DNA of 64,000 nt, from positions 124,001-188,000 of the forward strand of contig JADJPJ010000002.1 in assembly GCA_016713325.1 (NCBI GenBank), read 5' to 3'. Shown in pieces: positions 36,235 through 45,674 of the stretch (positions are counted from its first letter, which is position 1; every line of letters begins with the position of its first letter). Below the pieces are notes generated by a model, which was not told the DNA's origin, ran no database searches, and saw nothing but the letters and a program-made list of their open reading frames with translations. A program made the position numbers and the translations under genes. Source of the DNA: Candidatus Flexifilum affinis. Lineage in GTDB: Bacteria > Chloroflexota > Anaerolineae > Aggregatilineales > Phototrophicaceae.

Positions 36235-37047
36235 ATGGCTGTCGTCACGGTGAACGGCGGATGGGTGGAACTGCGTCCGCTCACAGGGCACGACGAAAGC
36301 AGGGTGTTTGAGGCGGACCTGCCCAACGCCCTGAGCTTAATCGATGGGTTGCTGACCGACCGTCAGGGGACGCTGGCTGCGCCAGGGGGCGCGGCCCGGC
36401 TGTCCAGTTCGGCGCGCGATCATCTGCTGGCGGCGATCTACCGCGAGCAGTATGGCGATGAGGTTGCCACCACGACGACCTGCGCCGCTTGCCGGGCGCG
36501 TTACGACCTGTCGTTCTCGCTGGCCGATCTGGTCCGCTCGCTGCCGGCCGCGCCGCCTGCACCGGATGGCCCGTATCGGTTGGAGGGCTTCGCCTTTCGC
36601 CTGCCCACTGGCGAGGATGAGCTGGCGGTGATCGGCCTGCCGCGCGACGCCATGCGCCGCGAACTGCTCCGCCGCTGCCTGATCGAGGGGGAGCTGCCCG
36701 GCGGCGACTCGTTTGAACCGTTCGCTGCTGCGTTGGAGGCCGCCATGGAAGCGGCCGGTCCGCTGATTAATCTGGAGCTGGACGCGCAGTGTCCCGAATG
36801 CGGCGCGGCCCAGAGCCTGCATTTCGACATGCAGACCTATCTGCTCAGCGCCCTGCTGGCCGACCAGCGCCGGCTGACCGCCGAGATCCACCTGCTTGCC
36901 ATGACCTACCGCTGGGGGTTGTCCGAAATTCTGTTGCTCACACGCCGCCAGCGCCAGCGCTATGTCGCGCTGATCGATGCCAGCAATCAGGCGGCCGCGC
37001 GCGCCGTTCAGCCGTTCACCATCGGCGGGCGGAGGAGGGCGACATGA
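36235..37047 (+). CDS. Zinc-ribbon baseplate/assembly protein of the injection system
   Basis: 270-aa cytoplasmic protein. Two Cys pairs, CAACRARYDLSF (near residue 80) and CPECGAAQSLHF (near 183), look like a split zinc ribbon. The C-terminal MTYRWGLSEILLLTRRQRQRYVALI resembles phage T4 baseplate/hub-assembly-chaperone-like proteins, which usually end in such a helix. It sits after the tube gene, where phages place tail-assembly chaperones. ATG at 36235 has AGGAAAG about ten bases upstream. The next gene overlaps by four bases. Assignment is by position and general resemblance, so function is tentative. Confidence 0.65.
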   Translation: MAVVTVNGGWVELRPLTGHDESRVFEADLPNALSLIDGLLTDRQGTLAAPGGAARLSSSARDHLLAAIYREQYGDEVATTTTCAACRARYDLSFSLADLVRSLPAAPPAPDGPYRLEGFAFRLPTGEDELAVIGLPRDAMRRELLRRCLIEGELPGGDSFEPFAAALEAAMEAAGPLINLELDAQCPECGAAQSLHFDMQTYLLSALLADQRRLTAEIHLLAMTYRWGLSEILLLTRRQRQRYVALIDASNQAAARAVQPFTIGGRRRAT

Positions 37048-38015
37048 GGCGCATCAGCTATCTCGACCGCCTGGCCGCGCGGCTCAACCCCGAGACGCCG
37101 CGCGACCTTCCCGCACCGCCGGGGAGGGCGGACACCTCGTCGGCCGCTGTGCTGTCAGACCGTCGCGGCGCCCCGGCAGAGGTCCTGCCGCCCGCGCTTC
37201 ATGCGCCAGATCCGCTCGTCGATCCGCTGGCGATGGAAGCCGCCACGCCGGAAGAAACCTGGCTGGCAGAGACCCCGTCCCAGGCTCATGATGTGCCGCA
37301 CGACCGCGGGGCGCCGCCGGCCGTCTTGACACTGACGCCGCCGAGTGCGAGCGAACCCTCCGCGCCGGAAGTGTCGACGCCTGCGCCGCTGCTGGAGCCG
37401 CTCGAACTCGCGCCGCTCCCCACGCCAGCGCCGCCTTTTGCGCCTGACGTGACACGCATCCCGGACACCGATCGATCGCTCAACTCGCCCACCCTGGAAG
37501 CGCCGCCGGCTGAGGAGGCCGCGCCCCCGCTCGAAGGGCTGGCCCTGATGGACGCGCTGATGAGCCGCATCCCTGGCGTGCAGCGGGCGCTGGACTCGCT
37601 TCAGCGCTCCGCGCTCCGCGCCGAAGAGGATGCCCGGCGCAGCGCCCAGGCGTCGTCTGCACTTCATAAGGAGAGCTTGACTGCGGCCCATGAGTCTGCG
37701 ATGGAAGGGGCCGAACTCCTTCCGTCGCTGGACACGATGGTCGAATCCGTGCGCGATCGGCAGGACGCGCTGGACCGTGAGGCCCCGCTGATTCTGCTGC
37801 CCGAGCGTCAGGAGTCGGCCGATACGTCGGCGGACATTTCCCAATCGGCCGGCGCTGCGCCGCAGATCAGGATCGGCGAGATCGTCGTAGAACTGGTTGG
37901 CGAGCAGCGGCCGCCGCCGGCCGCGCCGCGTCGCAGAACCGCCAGCAGCCCGGCCGCGCCGACGCCTCCGCCGAGCGTGCCGTCCAAGCGTCGCTTCGGC
38001 ATAGGACAGATGTAG
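37044..38015 (+). CDS. Pro/Ala-rich, largely disordered injection-system protein
   Basis: 323-aa protein, highly enriched in Pro, Ala, Glu and Ser through residues about 20-170. A short helical part follows (ALMDALMSRIPGVQRALDSLQRSALRAEEDA), and the C-terminal segment APQIRIGEIVVELVGEQ precedes a basic tail. That last IRIGEIVVEL motif recurs in unnamed proteins of eCIS and related phage loci. The ATG overlaps the previous stop by four bases (ATGA), with GGAGGAGGG in front, so it is translated together with its neighbour. No enzymatic motif is seen. A scaffold or linker role is possible. Confidence 0.75.
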   Translation: MRRISYLDRLAARLNPETPRDLPAPPGRADTSSAAVLSDRRGAPAEVLPPALHAPDPLVDPLAMEAATPEETWLAETPSQAHDVPHDRGAPPAVLTLTPPSASEPSAPEVSTPAPLLEPLELAPLPTPAPPFAPDVTRIPDTDRSLNSPTLEAPPAEEAAPPLEGLALMDALMSRIPGVQRALDSLQRSALRAEEDARRSAQASSALHKESLTAAHESAMEGAELLPSLDTMVESVRDRQDALDREAPLILLPERQESADTSADISQSAGAAPQIRIGEIVVELVGEQRPPPAAPRRRTASSPAAPTPPPSVPSKRRFGIGQM

Positions 38016-38026
38016 GCATACCCACC

Positions 38027-39295
38027 ATGTCGCTGCTCGATCTATCGCTAGTCACACAGACATTTCTCGATCTCATTACGGTGAGCATCGACGACTCATC
38101 GGCCTGGACGCAGCCCAACCCGCCGGATGTCGATCCGTATCCGCCGGACCGGCTGATCGGCGATAACGCCGTCGGCTTCTATCTCTATCACATGACCGAG
38201 GAGAGCCAGGGCAAGAATACCTATCTGCCCGGCGTCAGCGACGCGCCCATCCGCTACATCCCCATGGGCCTGAACCTGTACTATCTGCTGACCGCGCACA
38301 GTGACATGCAGAACGAGAACGGCATTCTGCGAGAACAGCTCCTGATGGGGCTGGCCATGAAGGCGCTGCACGACTACCCGCTCGTCACCGACGACACGCG
38401 GGTGGCCGGCCAGCAGGTCATGCACCCGGATCTGCGCGGGCGTGAAAACCGCTTCCGCGTAACGCTCCTGCCGGTCAAACCGGAGGATTCCGTCACCTAC
38501 TGGACGGCAGGGCAGGCCCCACTGCGTCTCTCGGCTTACTATCAGGTGTCCGTCGCCTATCTGGAGCCGGACGAGCCGCTGGAACGGGCCGGACGTGTGC
38601 TGGCCTACGGCGTGTACGTCTTCCCCAGCGACAGCCAACGCGTCGAGACGACGACCAACACGATCACCTTCACGCTCCCCGGCGAGATCGACCCGCGCTC
38701 GCTCGATCTGCGACCGGCGCAGGTCACCTACGACCAGACGTTCGACACCCTGGGCTCGGCCTTCGCCGGCGACGCCGCCCTGATGATCCGCCGCGCTGAC
38801 TGGGACGCCGCCGTCGAGGCGGACGCTGCGTGGAATGTGCAGGTGAGCGGCAGCCGTGTCCGCGCCACCGTTCGCCAGCAGTCGAGCGGGCAGGACATCA
38901 TTCCGGGTATCTACGCTGCCTCCGTCCGGGTCCAGCGATCGCGCCTCGGCCCGGGAGGCACAAAGATTCTGGAGCAGACCTCTAACGAGACGCCGTTCGT
39001 CGTTGTGCCGCGCGTGGACAACATCACCGTACCAAACGCGCAGGGCCAGTTCACCGTCACCGGGGCCACTTTCCAGCATGCCGACATCACCGCCGAGATG
39101 GTCTCGGTCTTTGTCGGCGCGGCGCGGCTGGCGGCGGGGGATCCGCTCAATCTTCAGCCGGGGCAGTACGCCATCACGGATGCCGCCACGCTGCAGGTCC
39201 GCCTGCCCGCCGGGCTGACCCCGGGCGAGAGTATGAGCTTCCGCCTGATCATCAACGGCGCCGAGACTGCCCCCCTGTGGGTGGTGGTTCCGTAA
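38027..39295 (+). CDS. DUF4255 tail-terminator/cap protein (Afp16/Pvc16-like)
   Basis: 422-aa protein. The N-terminal 190 residues are a DUF4255 domain (SLVTQTFLDLITVSI, FYLYHMTEESQGKNT, PIRYIPMGLNLYYLLTAHS, QLLMGLAMKALHDYP, LRLSAYYQVSVAYLEP), the Afp16/Pvc16 cap that limits tube and sheath length. The C-terminal half (about 200-422) adds Ig-like beta domains, for example VPRVDNITVPNAQGQFTV. Shorter homologues lack this half, so it may add surface. It is followed by the AAA+ ATPase gene, the order of afp15/16 reversed. Confidence 0.85.
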   Translation: MSLLDLSLVTQTFLDLITVSIDDSSAWTQPNPPDVDPYPPDRLIGDNAVGFYLYHMTEESQGKNTYLPGVSDAPIRYIPMGLNLYYLLTAHSDMQNENGILREQLLMGLAMKALHDYPLVTDDTRVAGQQVMHPDLRGRENRFRVTLLPVKPEDSVTYWTAGQAPLRLSAYYQVSVAYLEPDEPLERAGRVLAYGVYVFPSDSQRVETTTNTITFTLPGEIDPRSLDLRPAQVTYDQTFDTLGSAFAGDAALMIRRADWDAAVEADAAWNVQVSGSRVRATVRQQSSGQDIIPGIYAASVRVQRSRLGPGGTKILEQTSNETPFVVVPRVDNITVPNAQGQFTVTGATFQHADITAEMVSVFVGAARLAAGDPLNLQPGQYAITDAATLQVRLPAGLTPGESMSFRLIINGAETAPLWVVVP

Positions 39296-39322
39296 GGCTT
39301 AAGGGAAACAGGACCAAGTCGC

Positions 39323-41542
39323 ATGACCACTTTCGCACCTCCGCCAGCCGCCAACGGCGCTGATCCCGGCCTCGCCGGCGCTCAGTCGTACGGTCGCGTG
39401 TCTGGAGCCGCAGATGATGTGGATCGCGCGGCCCTGGATCGCGTGCTGCTGCGCGTGCGCCTGCTGGCCCGCCGTCGTCTGCTCTGGCTGGAGCGGCTGT
39501 ATGGCCTGGATTCGGGAGACATCCGCGGCCGCGAGATCGGTCGCCTGCTCGACGATGCCGATGATCCGGCCATGGAGCGTGCCTGGAGTAACGAAGCGCT
39601 CGGCGACCTCAATGCCGAGATCGAAGGGGTGACCGAGGCGTTGGCCGCCGATCAGGACTCGCGACTGGCCCGCCTGCGTCGGCTGCTGGCGCTCGACCCG
39701 CTCGACGTTGACATCCTGCACGTCTGCCTGGCCGCCGCCGTCGATCCGTCGCTGGGCCGCTTGTTTGCCTATCTGCAAGACGACTCGACGCGGGCGGCGC
39801 CCACCCCGCAGATGATCGCCCGGCTGTGCGGCTATGGCCGCTTCCTGACCTGGGAGAACGACTCGGCCCTGCGGCGCTGGCGACTGGTGCGTGAAGCCAC
39901 AGCCGGAGCGATAGCCGTTGGCGCCGAGAACGATCAGCTCATGCCGCTCAGCCTCGATCCGGTCGTGCGCGACTGGTTGTCCGGGGCTGAGCCGATCGAC
40001 CCACTGCTGCTGGAATGCGCCTCGCTGGTGCGGGTTCAGCCGCCGCTGCCCGAATGGGATGTGGACGATGCCGTCAGCTTCGCCGCGCGCAGCCTGGAAG
40101 CCGACCCGGCCACCACGGTGGTGCTGCATATTGTCGCGCCGCCGCGCAGCGGCCGCCGGACGTTTGCCGCCGCCGTCGCCTTCGAGCTGGGCATGCCGCT
40201 GCTGGCCGTCGACAGCTCGCGCATCGAGGACGCCGACTGGACCGAGACGTTCGTCGCCGCTCAGCGCCATGCTTTCCTCAACCGCTGCGCCCTGCTGTGG
40301 AACACGGGTGAGGCCGACCGCCATCCGCTGATGGCGTCGCGTGGCGCGCGTCCCTGGCCGACGCACATCGCGCATTTCCCGCTTCAGTTCGTCCTGCACG
40401 ACGATCTGCGCAGTCGGGCAGGGGCGGGTGGCGAAGGCATCGATCTGCCGGCTTCCGCTCCAAACATCCCTGGCGCTGTGGAATTGACCGTCACCCTGGC
40501 GCCGCTGGCCTACCAGACGCGCCTCCGCCTGTGGATGCAAGCCGTCCCCCATGCTGCCGCTTCCCAGCCCGAGCTGATCGCCAAGCTGGCCGCCCGGCGC
40601 AGCGCCCGTGTGGGCGACATCGCCGCCGCGGCCCGAATCCCGGCAGCCTACCCGCGCTCCATCGCCGCCCTGACCGAGTCGCTCAACGCCGCCCAGCGCG
40701 ACCTGCTTGGCCGGCTGGCTCAGCCGCTCTCATGTCCCTTTACCTGGGACGACCTGATCGTCCATCCAGCGTTGGGCGATTCCCTGCGCGATTTCGTCTT
40801 CGAGGCCGAGGACCGCGCTGCCTTCTGGGATGAGCCGGAAGCGCGGCGGCTGTTCCCGCAGGGGCGGGGGCTGGTGGCGCTTTTCAGCGGCCCGCCTGGC
40901 ACGGGTAAGACGATGGCGGCGCAGGTGATTGCCGCGCAGTTGGGCCTCGATCTCTACCGGATCGATCTCTCGACCATCGTCAGCAAGTACGTCGGGGAGA
41001 CCTCGCACAATCTTCAGCGGGTGCTCAGCCGCGCCGCCAACATGGACGTCATCCTGCTCTTTGATGAGGCCGACGCCCTGTTCGCCCGCCGCACCGACGT
41101 CAAGGACGCCCACGATCGCTTCGCCAACACCGATACCAACCATCTTTTGCAGGCCATCGAGAGCTACAGCGGGCTGGCCATCCTGGCTTCCAACCGCAAG
41201 GCCGGCATCGACACGGCTTTCGTGCGCCGTCTGCGCTACGTGCTCGACTTCCCCAAGCCAGATGCTGGTCAGCGCCTGACCCTGTGGACCCGGCTGATCG
41301 AGGCTCTGGCTGGCGACGAGGCCGTGCGCCGCCTGCACCGGCTGCTGGTGCGGGTGGCAGAGGAACTCGACCTGACCGGTGCGCAGATCAAGTACGCGGT
41401 GCTGTCCGCCATCTTCGCGGCCCGTCGTGATGGGCGCCCACTGGCTTCCGAGCACCTCGTTCGCGGGCTGGAACGCGAGCTGTCCAAAGAGGGTCGGCTG
41501 CTCAGCGAGAACGAGCGCGCCAGGTGGTTCCGCCATGACTGA
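39323..41542 (+). CDS. AAA+ ATPase of the injection system (Afp15/Pvc15-like)
   Basis: 739-aa protein with one C-terminal AAA+ module: Walker A FSGPPGTGKTMAAQ (near residue 522), Walker B VILLFDEADALFARR, sensor 1 LAILASNRK and an arginine finger-type segment FVRRLRYVLDFPKP. The N-terminal 450 residues contain a second, degenerate ATPase-like region (VLHIVAPPRSGRRTFAAAVAF) without a proper P-loop Lys. Such ATPases are a hallmark of eCIS loci and are thought to remodel or load proteins during assembly. The stop overlaps the next gene by eight bases. Confidence 0.92.
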   Translation: MTTFAPPPAANGADPGLAGAQSYGRVSGAADDVDRAALDRVLLRVRLLARRRLLWLERLYGLDSGDIRGREIGRLLDDADDPAMERAWSNEALGDLNAEIEGVTEALAADQDSRLARLRRLLALDPLDVDILHVCLAAAVDPSLGRLFAYLQDDSTRAAPTPQMIARLCGYGRFLTWENDSALRRWRLVREATAGAIAVGAENDQLMPLSLDPVVRDWLSGAEPIDPLLLECASLVRVQPPLPEWDVDDAVSFAARSLEADPATTVVLHIVAPPRSGRRTFAAAVAFELGMPLLAVDSSRIEDADWTETFVAAQRHAFLNRCALLWNTGEADRHPLMASRGARPWPTHIAHFPLQFVLHDDLRSRAGAGGEGIDLPASAPNIPGAVELTVTLAPLAYQTRLRLWMQAVPHAAASQPELIAKLAARRSARVGDIAAAARIPAAYPRSIAALTESLNAAQRDLLGRLAQPLSCPFTWDDLIVHPALGDSLRDFVFEAEDRAAFWDEPEARRLFPQGRGLVALFSGPPGTGKTMAAQVIAAQLGLDLYRIDLSTIVSKYVGETSHNLQRVLSRAANMDVILLFDEADALFARRTDVKDAHDRFANTDTNHLLQAIESYSGLAILASNRKAGIDTAFVRRLRYVLDFPKPDAGQRLTLWTRLIEALAGDEAVRRLHRLLVRVAEELDLTGAQIKYAVLSAIFAARRDGRPLASEHLVRGLERELSKEGRLLSENERARWFRHD

Positions 41543-41804
41543 CGACCTGATCCTCAGCATCAACCGGCTGCGCATCCGTGTGGCAGCGGCCGACCTGCTT
41601 TCTGCCCACAGCGATCCGTCCGCGGCCGCCGAACTGCTCACGCGCGCCGTGTCGCGCCGCCTGGCCGACCGCGCCGCCAGCCTTCAGGCCGGGGACAGTC
41701 GAGGGGCAGGCTTGGTCAAAGTGCGGGTGACGTCGGCCGGCGGGTCGCTCGACGCGCTGGCGGATCGCATTGCTGACGCGGTCTGGGAGGCCATTGCCCC
41801 ATGA
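41535..41804 (+). CDS. Small conserved-position protein of the injection system
   Basis: 89-aa protein starting at an ATG inside the end of the ATPase gene and ending in an ATGA overlap with the DUF4157 gene. It is mostly helical (LILSINRLRIRVAAADLLSA, LADRIADAVWEAI) with no recognised domain. The double overlaps argue strongly that it is a real, translationally coupled gene. Function unknown; a helper of the ATPase or of the large DUF4157 protein is possible. Confidence 0.75.
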   Translation: MTDDLILSINRLRIRVAAADLLSAHSDPSAAAELLTRAVSRRLADRAASLQAGDSRGAGLVKVRVTSAGGSLDALADRIADAVWEAIAP

Positions 41805-42259
41805 CCAAACCGGCGATGAAGGGCGCGACCCGAAAAGCTGCGGAAGTGTCGCAGCGCCAGCGCGCGGCTCGAAACAGTGTTTCGACGACGGCCACGCACG
41901 AACAGCAGGCGCGCGATGCTGCCAGACGCATCCTGAGTGGCGAACTCGACGCCGCCCGCCTGCTCACAGGCGCGCCGGCCGCTGCTCGCCTGCCGCTCCA
42001 GATGCGTGAGAGCCGGGGCATGCCTCTGCCGGGGGCGCTGCGTGACAGGCTAGAAGCCGGCTTCGGTGCCGATCTCGGCGCGGTGCGCGTGCACGCCGAC
42101 ACGGTTGCCTCTGCCGCTGCCGAAGACCTGGCCGCCGTCGCCTTCGCCGCCGGGCGTGACATCTACTTTGCCCGGCCGGGAACTGATCGCCCACGAAGTT
42201 GCCCATGTCTTGCAGCAGACGGGCCGCCGCGGGGTGGAGGGTATCCTGCGCGCAGGTGA
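41801..42259 (+). CDS. DUF4157 (eCIS core) protein, N-terminal fragment before a frame break
   Basis: After a basic, Ala-rich opening, residues about 74-127 form the first half of a DUF4157 metallopeptidase-like domain: MPLPGALRDRLEAGFGADLGAVRVHAD and AFAAGRDIYFAR. After about position 42175 this frame leaves the domain (GTDRPRSCPCLAA). The next frame continues it with GRELIAHEVAHVLQQTG. The usual eight or nine residues between YFA and GRELIAHE are missing, so a short deletion as well as a frame change is indicated. The 5' end overlaps the preceding gene by four bases. It should be read as one gene with 42174-45674. Confidence 0.8.
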   Translation: MTKPAMKGATRKAAEVSQRQRAARNSVSTTATHEQQARDAARRILSGELDAARLLTGAPAAARLPLQMRESRGMPLPGALRDRLEAGFGADLGAVRVHADTVASAAAEDLAAVAFAAGRDIYFARPGTDRPRSCPCLAADGPPRGGGYPARR

Positions 42260-45200
42260 TTTCTTCGGTTCGGGCGATGTGCAGTTCGGTCCCGCCACCT
42301 ACGAGGAGCTGACCAAAGGCTACCGTGATGAGCTGACGCGGACAGAAGTCGCGCCGCCCGCGCCGGACCCGTCGCTGCCCCCTCCTCCGACGGCGGCGCG
42401 CATCGGCCTGGATGCCACCATCGGCACCGTCGATGCGGTGCTGGCCGCTGTCAAAGCCACCACCACGCCCAAGGAGCTCAAGGACACACTCGCCGCCTTT
42501 GAGAAACGTGCCCTGAATCGGGAGTTCGACACGCTTGCGCCGCTGGAACGCAGCTTCATCTTCGACGCGCTCAAGATGTTCAGTTTGTTTCACGGCGCCG
42601 CCTACATGCTCGGCTACGACTCGGAACTGAAGACCGCCGTACGCATCCATACGGCCTTCCTCGACTTTCTGAAGAACGATCCGGCTTACGGCATCGACTG
42701 GTTCGTGCGCACCTTCTCGCATATCGAACCGATCAAGGCGCTCAACTATCCGGAGTATCTCCTGGCCGCGGCCTGGCGCTACTTGACGCGGCCGGATGAG
42801 CCGCCGAGCGGCTCATATGAGACGGAAAAGGCGATCCAGGCCTATCAGGTGGACTTCGATGGCAAGAAGGGCGAGTTTCTCGGCGACAACGAGCGTATCG
42901 TCGGCGCGTATTGGGCCCTCGACATTCTAAACGCCAGCGTCAAAAAAGCCCTGCAGGATCTTGAGGGGTTGTACATCAAGCTGCCACCTGCGTCGCGCCG
43001 CCTTTCCGCCGCTCAGATGATGCCGGGAGCGATCAAGACCTGGAAGGAGAATCCCAGCCTCACGGTGCAGGAACTCCACGACGACATTGTGACGCTGGCC
43101 ACTGAGGCAGAGAAATTCTGGACCGACAGCAAGGCGCTGTTCGAGTCCGTTGTCGCGGCGGCCAAACTGAAGCTGATCGAGGATCTGAAACCGGCAGCCG
43201 ATGCCGCGGCGCAGTCGCAGCAGCAGGACACTCCTCCGTCCGTCGCCGTCCCGGCCGTTCCCGTGGCCGTCAAGAAGGACAAGGTCTTTACCGCTTTTTT
43301 GAGCGGGACGGCCAAGGAGCTGGATCGGCTGCTCTATGACGTCGTCGGGGACTCGGTTCTCCGCAGCCAGGCCGACTATGCCAGGACGCTCAAGAGCGTG
43401 CGCACCGCGATTGCCCGGCACTACCCGCAACTCTCCGATCAGATCAAGCAGGTTCTGAAACGCCCGCGCGAGGGTGCTCCGCCGCGCACCGAGGAGCAGT
43501 ACGACAACGCGCTGTGGTACGGTTGGGCGATGGCCTTCCTGGACCAGCTCTTGCAGCTCCTGGATTCGCACAACCCGGCGATCGATCGCCAGTTTGAAGA
43601 TCTCCATGGCACAGCCGATGTGCGGCTGCTGCACCGGTGGCACGTGGCCAATATGGGCTATTGGCTGGCGCTGGTCCGGGGAGACGACGCGGTGTTCACC
43701 CAGGCGATGGCCTCGGTCATCACCGGCGAAGACCTCGCCACCAGCTATCTGGCCATCACCGGCCAGTGGGACGAGGTGAAGTTCGATCATCCCATCTCGG
43801 CCATCGAGGATCTGCGCGACAATTTCGCGATGGACAAGCCCGTCGAAGGCTATGGACTGACGGCCTACGAGATCGGCCGCCTCTACGAACTGCTGCACAC
43901 GCGGGCGATCATTGCCGCGCTGCAATCGATGCTCGATGCCGCCGACGCGGCCGACGACCTTTCGCCAGAGTCGATCAACATGGGCTACCGGGCGGTTCAG
44001 CAGGCGCTGCTCGACATGCCCGTGCCGCGGAAGTGGGAGCCGACCGAGTACATCGTCGTCTGGTATGAGATGGATGCCGGACAAGAAGGCCGCCGGGATC
44101 TGGCTGAGCTCATTTTCAATCATCCGCTTTTCGATGAACTCCAGCTCCAGGAGAAAGAAAGCGGTTGGGTGGCCTCGAACAAACGGATTGAGAAGGTCGA
44201 AGTCTGGCAGCTCCCGGCCTGGGTCAAAGTCATTGACCATCTCTACACCAACGCCGCGCTGCGCAAGATCCTGGAAGAAAATGCCGGCGGCAAGACGCTC
44301 ACGCCCTTTACGGTTCTGGAAATTCTCGATGCGCTCCCCGACGATCCGTCCGGACTGGCGCATCTCCGGCTGGGCTTGGACCTGGGCGACGCCATCGATA
44401 AGGCCCGCGCGACCAAGAAAGGGCTGATGCTCCAGGCGACGACCCATGACCGCCGGGTCATCGTCAAAATGATCAAGGAGTGGCTGGTCGCTTTCGAGGA
44501 CGACCACATCGCCAACTACGGCCTGCCGAACCGGGCTATCGACCTGATGGACCAGTTCAACCGCATCGCCCGGCCCTTCCGCGGCGAACGCGGCCCCAAG
44601 GAGACCGAAGAAGAGGCCGCCCAGCGTGAGGCCCAGGTCGCCGCCATGACGCTGGGCATCGCCGGCGAGTTGTACGATGCCTTCGTCGCCACCAACGTCT
44701 TTGGCGAAAGTGTCGAGGACCGCTTCGACATGATCACCGGCTTCTACGGCTACCTCAACCAGGCCATCACCTACGCGGCGCGCGACGACGCCAAGCAGGT
44801 CCTGGAGAGCATCCTGCACAAGGATGAAGATGCCGCCAAGCTGCTGGCCAAGGTCGGCAAGCTGATCAGCCTGCGCAAGAAGCTTGACGCCGTGATCGAA
44901 AAGCTTCAGAAGCGCTTCGGCATGCAGAGCGTCTCCGCGGGCCAGGGTAAGTTCACGCTCGCCGACCTGGAGAAAGACAGCGAGATCGAGCTCGGCAAGG
45001 AGTTCTGGGTCGACGGCGTCAGCTACAGGATCATCAGCGTATCGAGGGGGTTCACCTACTACCAGGCCTACGGGCAGAAATTCATGGATGCCTATCGGCC
45101 GCCGCTGCTCCTCAACCCCGACGGCACGCCGATGGCCCGTGACCCGGCGATCGAACTGATCAAATACGAGGTCGATGGCGTCGAGGAGACCGTCACCGCC

Positions 45201-45674
45201 GCCGACACCGACGCCGAGATCGCCAAGCTGGACCGGCTGTCTTATGCCGTTACCATGGGACTGATCCTCCAGGGCCTGGAAGCGCTCGGCGACTTCATGG
45301 AAGCGGTGGCCGAACTGGTCATTGAAGGAATCGCCTTCGTCGTGCCCGGCGGGCAGTTCGTCCTGACCGGCATCCAGCTGGCGCGCTTCCTGCTGGTGGA
45401 ACTCCCTTACATTCAGGAAGAACTGATCGACGGACCGCGCCTCGCCGTTGAAAAAGCTAATGGAGTTCCTGGACGAGGAACGCCGGGCGCGCGCGCTCGA
45501 AGATCTGTGGACCTTTCTGCTCTTCAAGGGCAATCTGCCGTTCATGGCCGCCATCGAGGCCAAGGTCTCGGCGATGGCCGGCAAGAAACCCCGGCGCAGC
45601 AGCGGCGGGCGCTTCGCCAAGCTGGCGGCCTTCGCCAAAGGGGTGGGGCTGGATCTGCTCGACGGCTTCCTTGA
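42174..45674 (+). CDS. Large DUF4157-containing injection-system protein, central part
   Basis: Continuation of the 41801 gene in the next frame. It begins GRELIAHEVAHVLQQTG, which holds the HExxH zinc motif (nt 42192-42206). More than 1,000 residues of mainly alpha-helical sequence follow, rich in short amphipathic helices and acidic/basic pairs, with no recognised enzyme domain. Near the end a hydrophobic stretch (LVIEGIAFVVPGGQFVLTGIQL) may be a membrane-inserting or buried helix. Coding character stops at about 45455, where the run GAAAAAG occurs. The last 70 codons to 45674 are a shifted reading of the next segment. Length and position suit an eCIS cargo or a tape-measure-like internal protein. 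Confidence 0.75.
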   Translation, partial: GRELIAHEVAHVLQQTGRRGVEGILRAGDFFGSGDVQFGPATYEELTKGYRDELTRTEVAPPAPDPSLPPPPTAARIGLDATIGTVDAVLAAVKATTTPKELKDTLAAFEKRALNREFDTLAPLERSFIFDALKMFSLFHGAAYMLGYDSELKTAVRIHTAFLDFLKNDPAYGIDWFVRTFSHIEPIKALNYPEYLLAAAWRYLTRPDEPPSGSYETEKAIQAYQVDFDGKKGEFLGDNERIVGAYWALDILNASVKKALQDLEGLYIKLPPASRRLSAAQMMPGAIKTWKENPSLTVQELHDDIVTLATEAEKFWTDSKALFESVVAAAKLKLIEDLKPAADAAAQSQQQDTPPSVAVPAVPVAVKKDKVFTAFLSGTAKELDRLLYDVVGDSVLRSQADYARTLKSVRTAIARHYPQLSDQIKQVLKRPREGAPPRTEEQYDNALWYGWAMAFLDQLLQLLDSHNPAIDRQFEDLHGTADVRLLHRWHVANMGYWLALVRGDDAVFTQAMASVITGEDLATSYLAITGQWDEVKFDHPISAIEDLRDNFAMDKPVEGYGLTAYEIGRLYELLHTRAIIAALQSMLDAADAADDLSPESINMGYRAVQQALLDMPVPRKWEPTEYIVVWYEMDAGQEGRRDLAELIFNHPLFDELQLQEKESGWVASNKRIEKVEVWQLPAWVKVIDHLYTNAALRKILEENAGGKTLTPFTVLEILDALPDDPSGLAHLRLGLDLGDAIDKARATKKGLMLQATTHDRRVIVKMIKEWLVAFEDDHIANYGLPNRAIDLMDQFNRIARPFRGERGPKETEEEAAQREAQVAAMTLGIAGELYDAFVATNVFGESVEDRFDMITGFYGYLNQAITYAARDDAKQVLESILHKDEDAAKLLAKVGKLISLRKKLDAVIEKLQKRFGMQSVSAGQGKFTLADLEKDSEIELGKEFWVDGVSYRIISVSRGFTYYQAYGQKFMDAYRPPLLLNPDGTPMARDPAIELIKYEVDGVEETVTAADTDAEIAKLDRLSYAVTMGLILQGLEALGDFMEAVAELVIEGIAFVVPGGQFVLTGIQLARFLLVELPYIQEELIDGPRLAVEKANGVPGRGTPGARARRSVDLSALQGQSAVHGRHRGQGLGDGRQETPAQQRRALRQAGGLRQRGGAGSARRLP

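Noticed and set aside
45448..45475. Programmed ribosomal frameshift joining the DUF4157 segments
   Set aside because: The joint needs a forward shift of one base without a known +1 site, and three other breaks in this locus look like simple sequence faults; kept only as a minor possibility.
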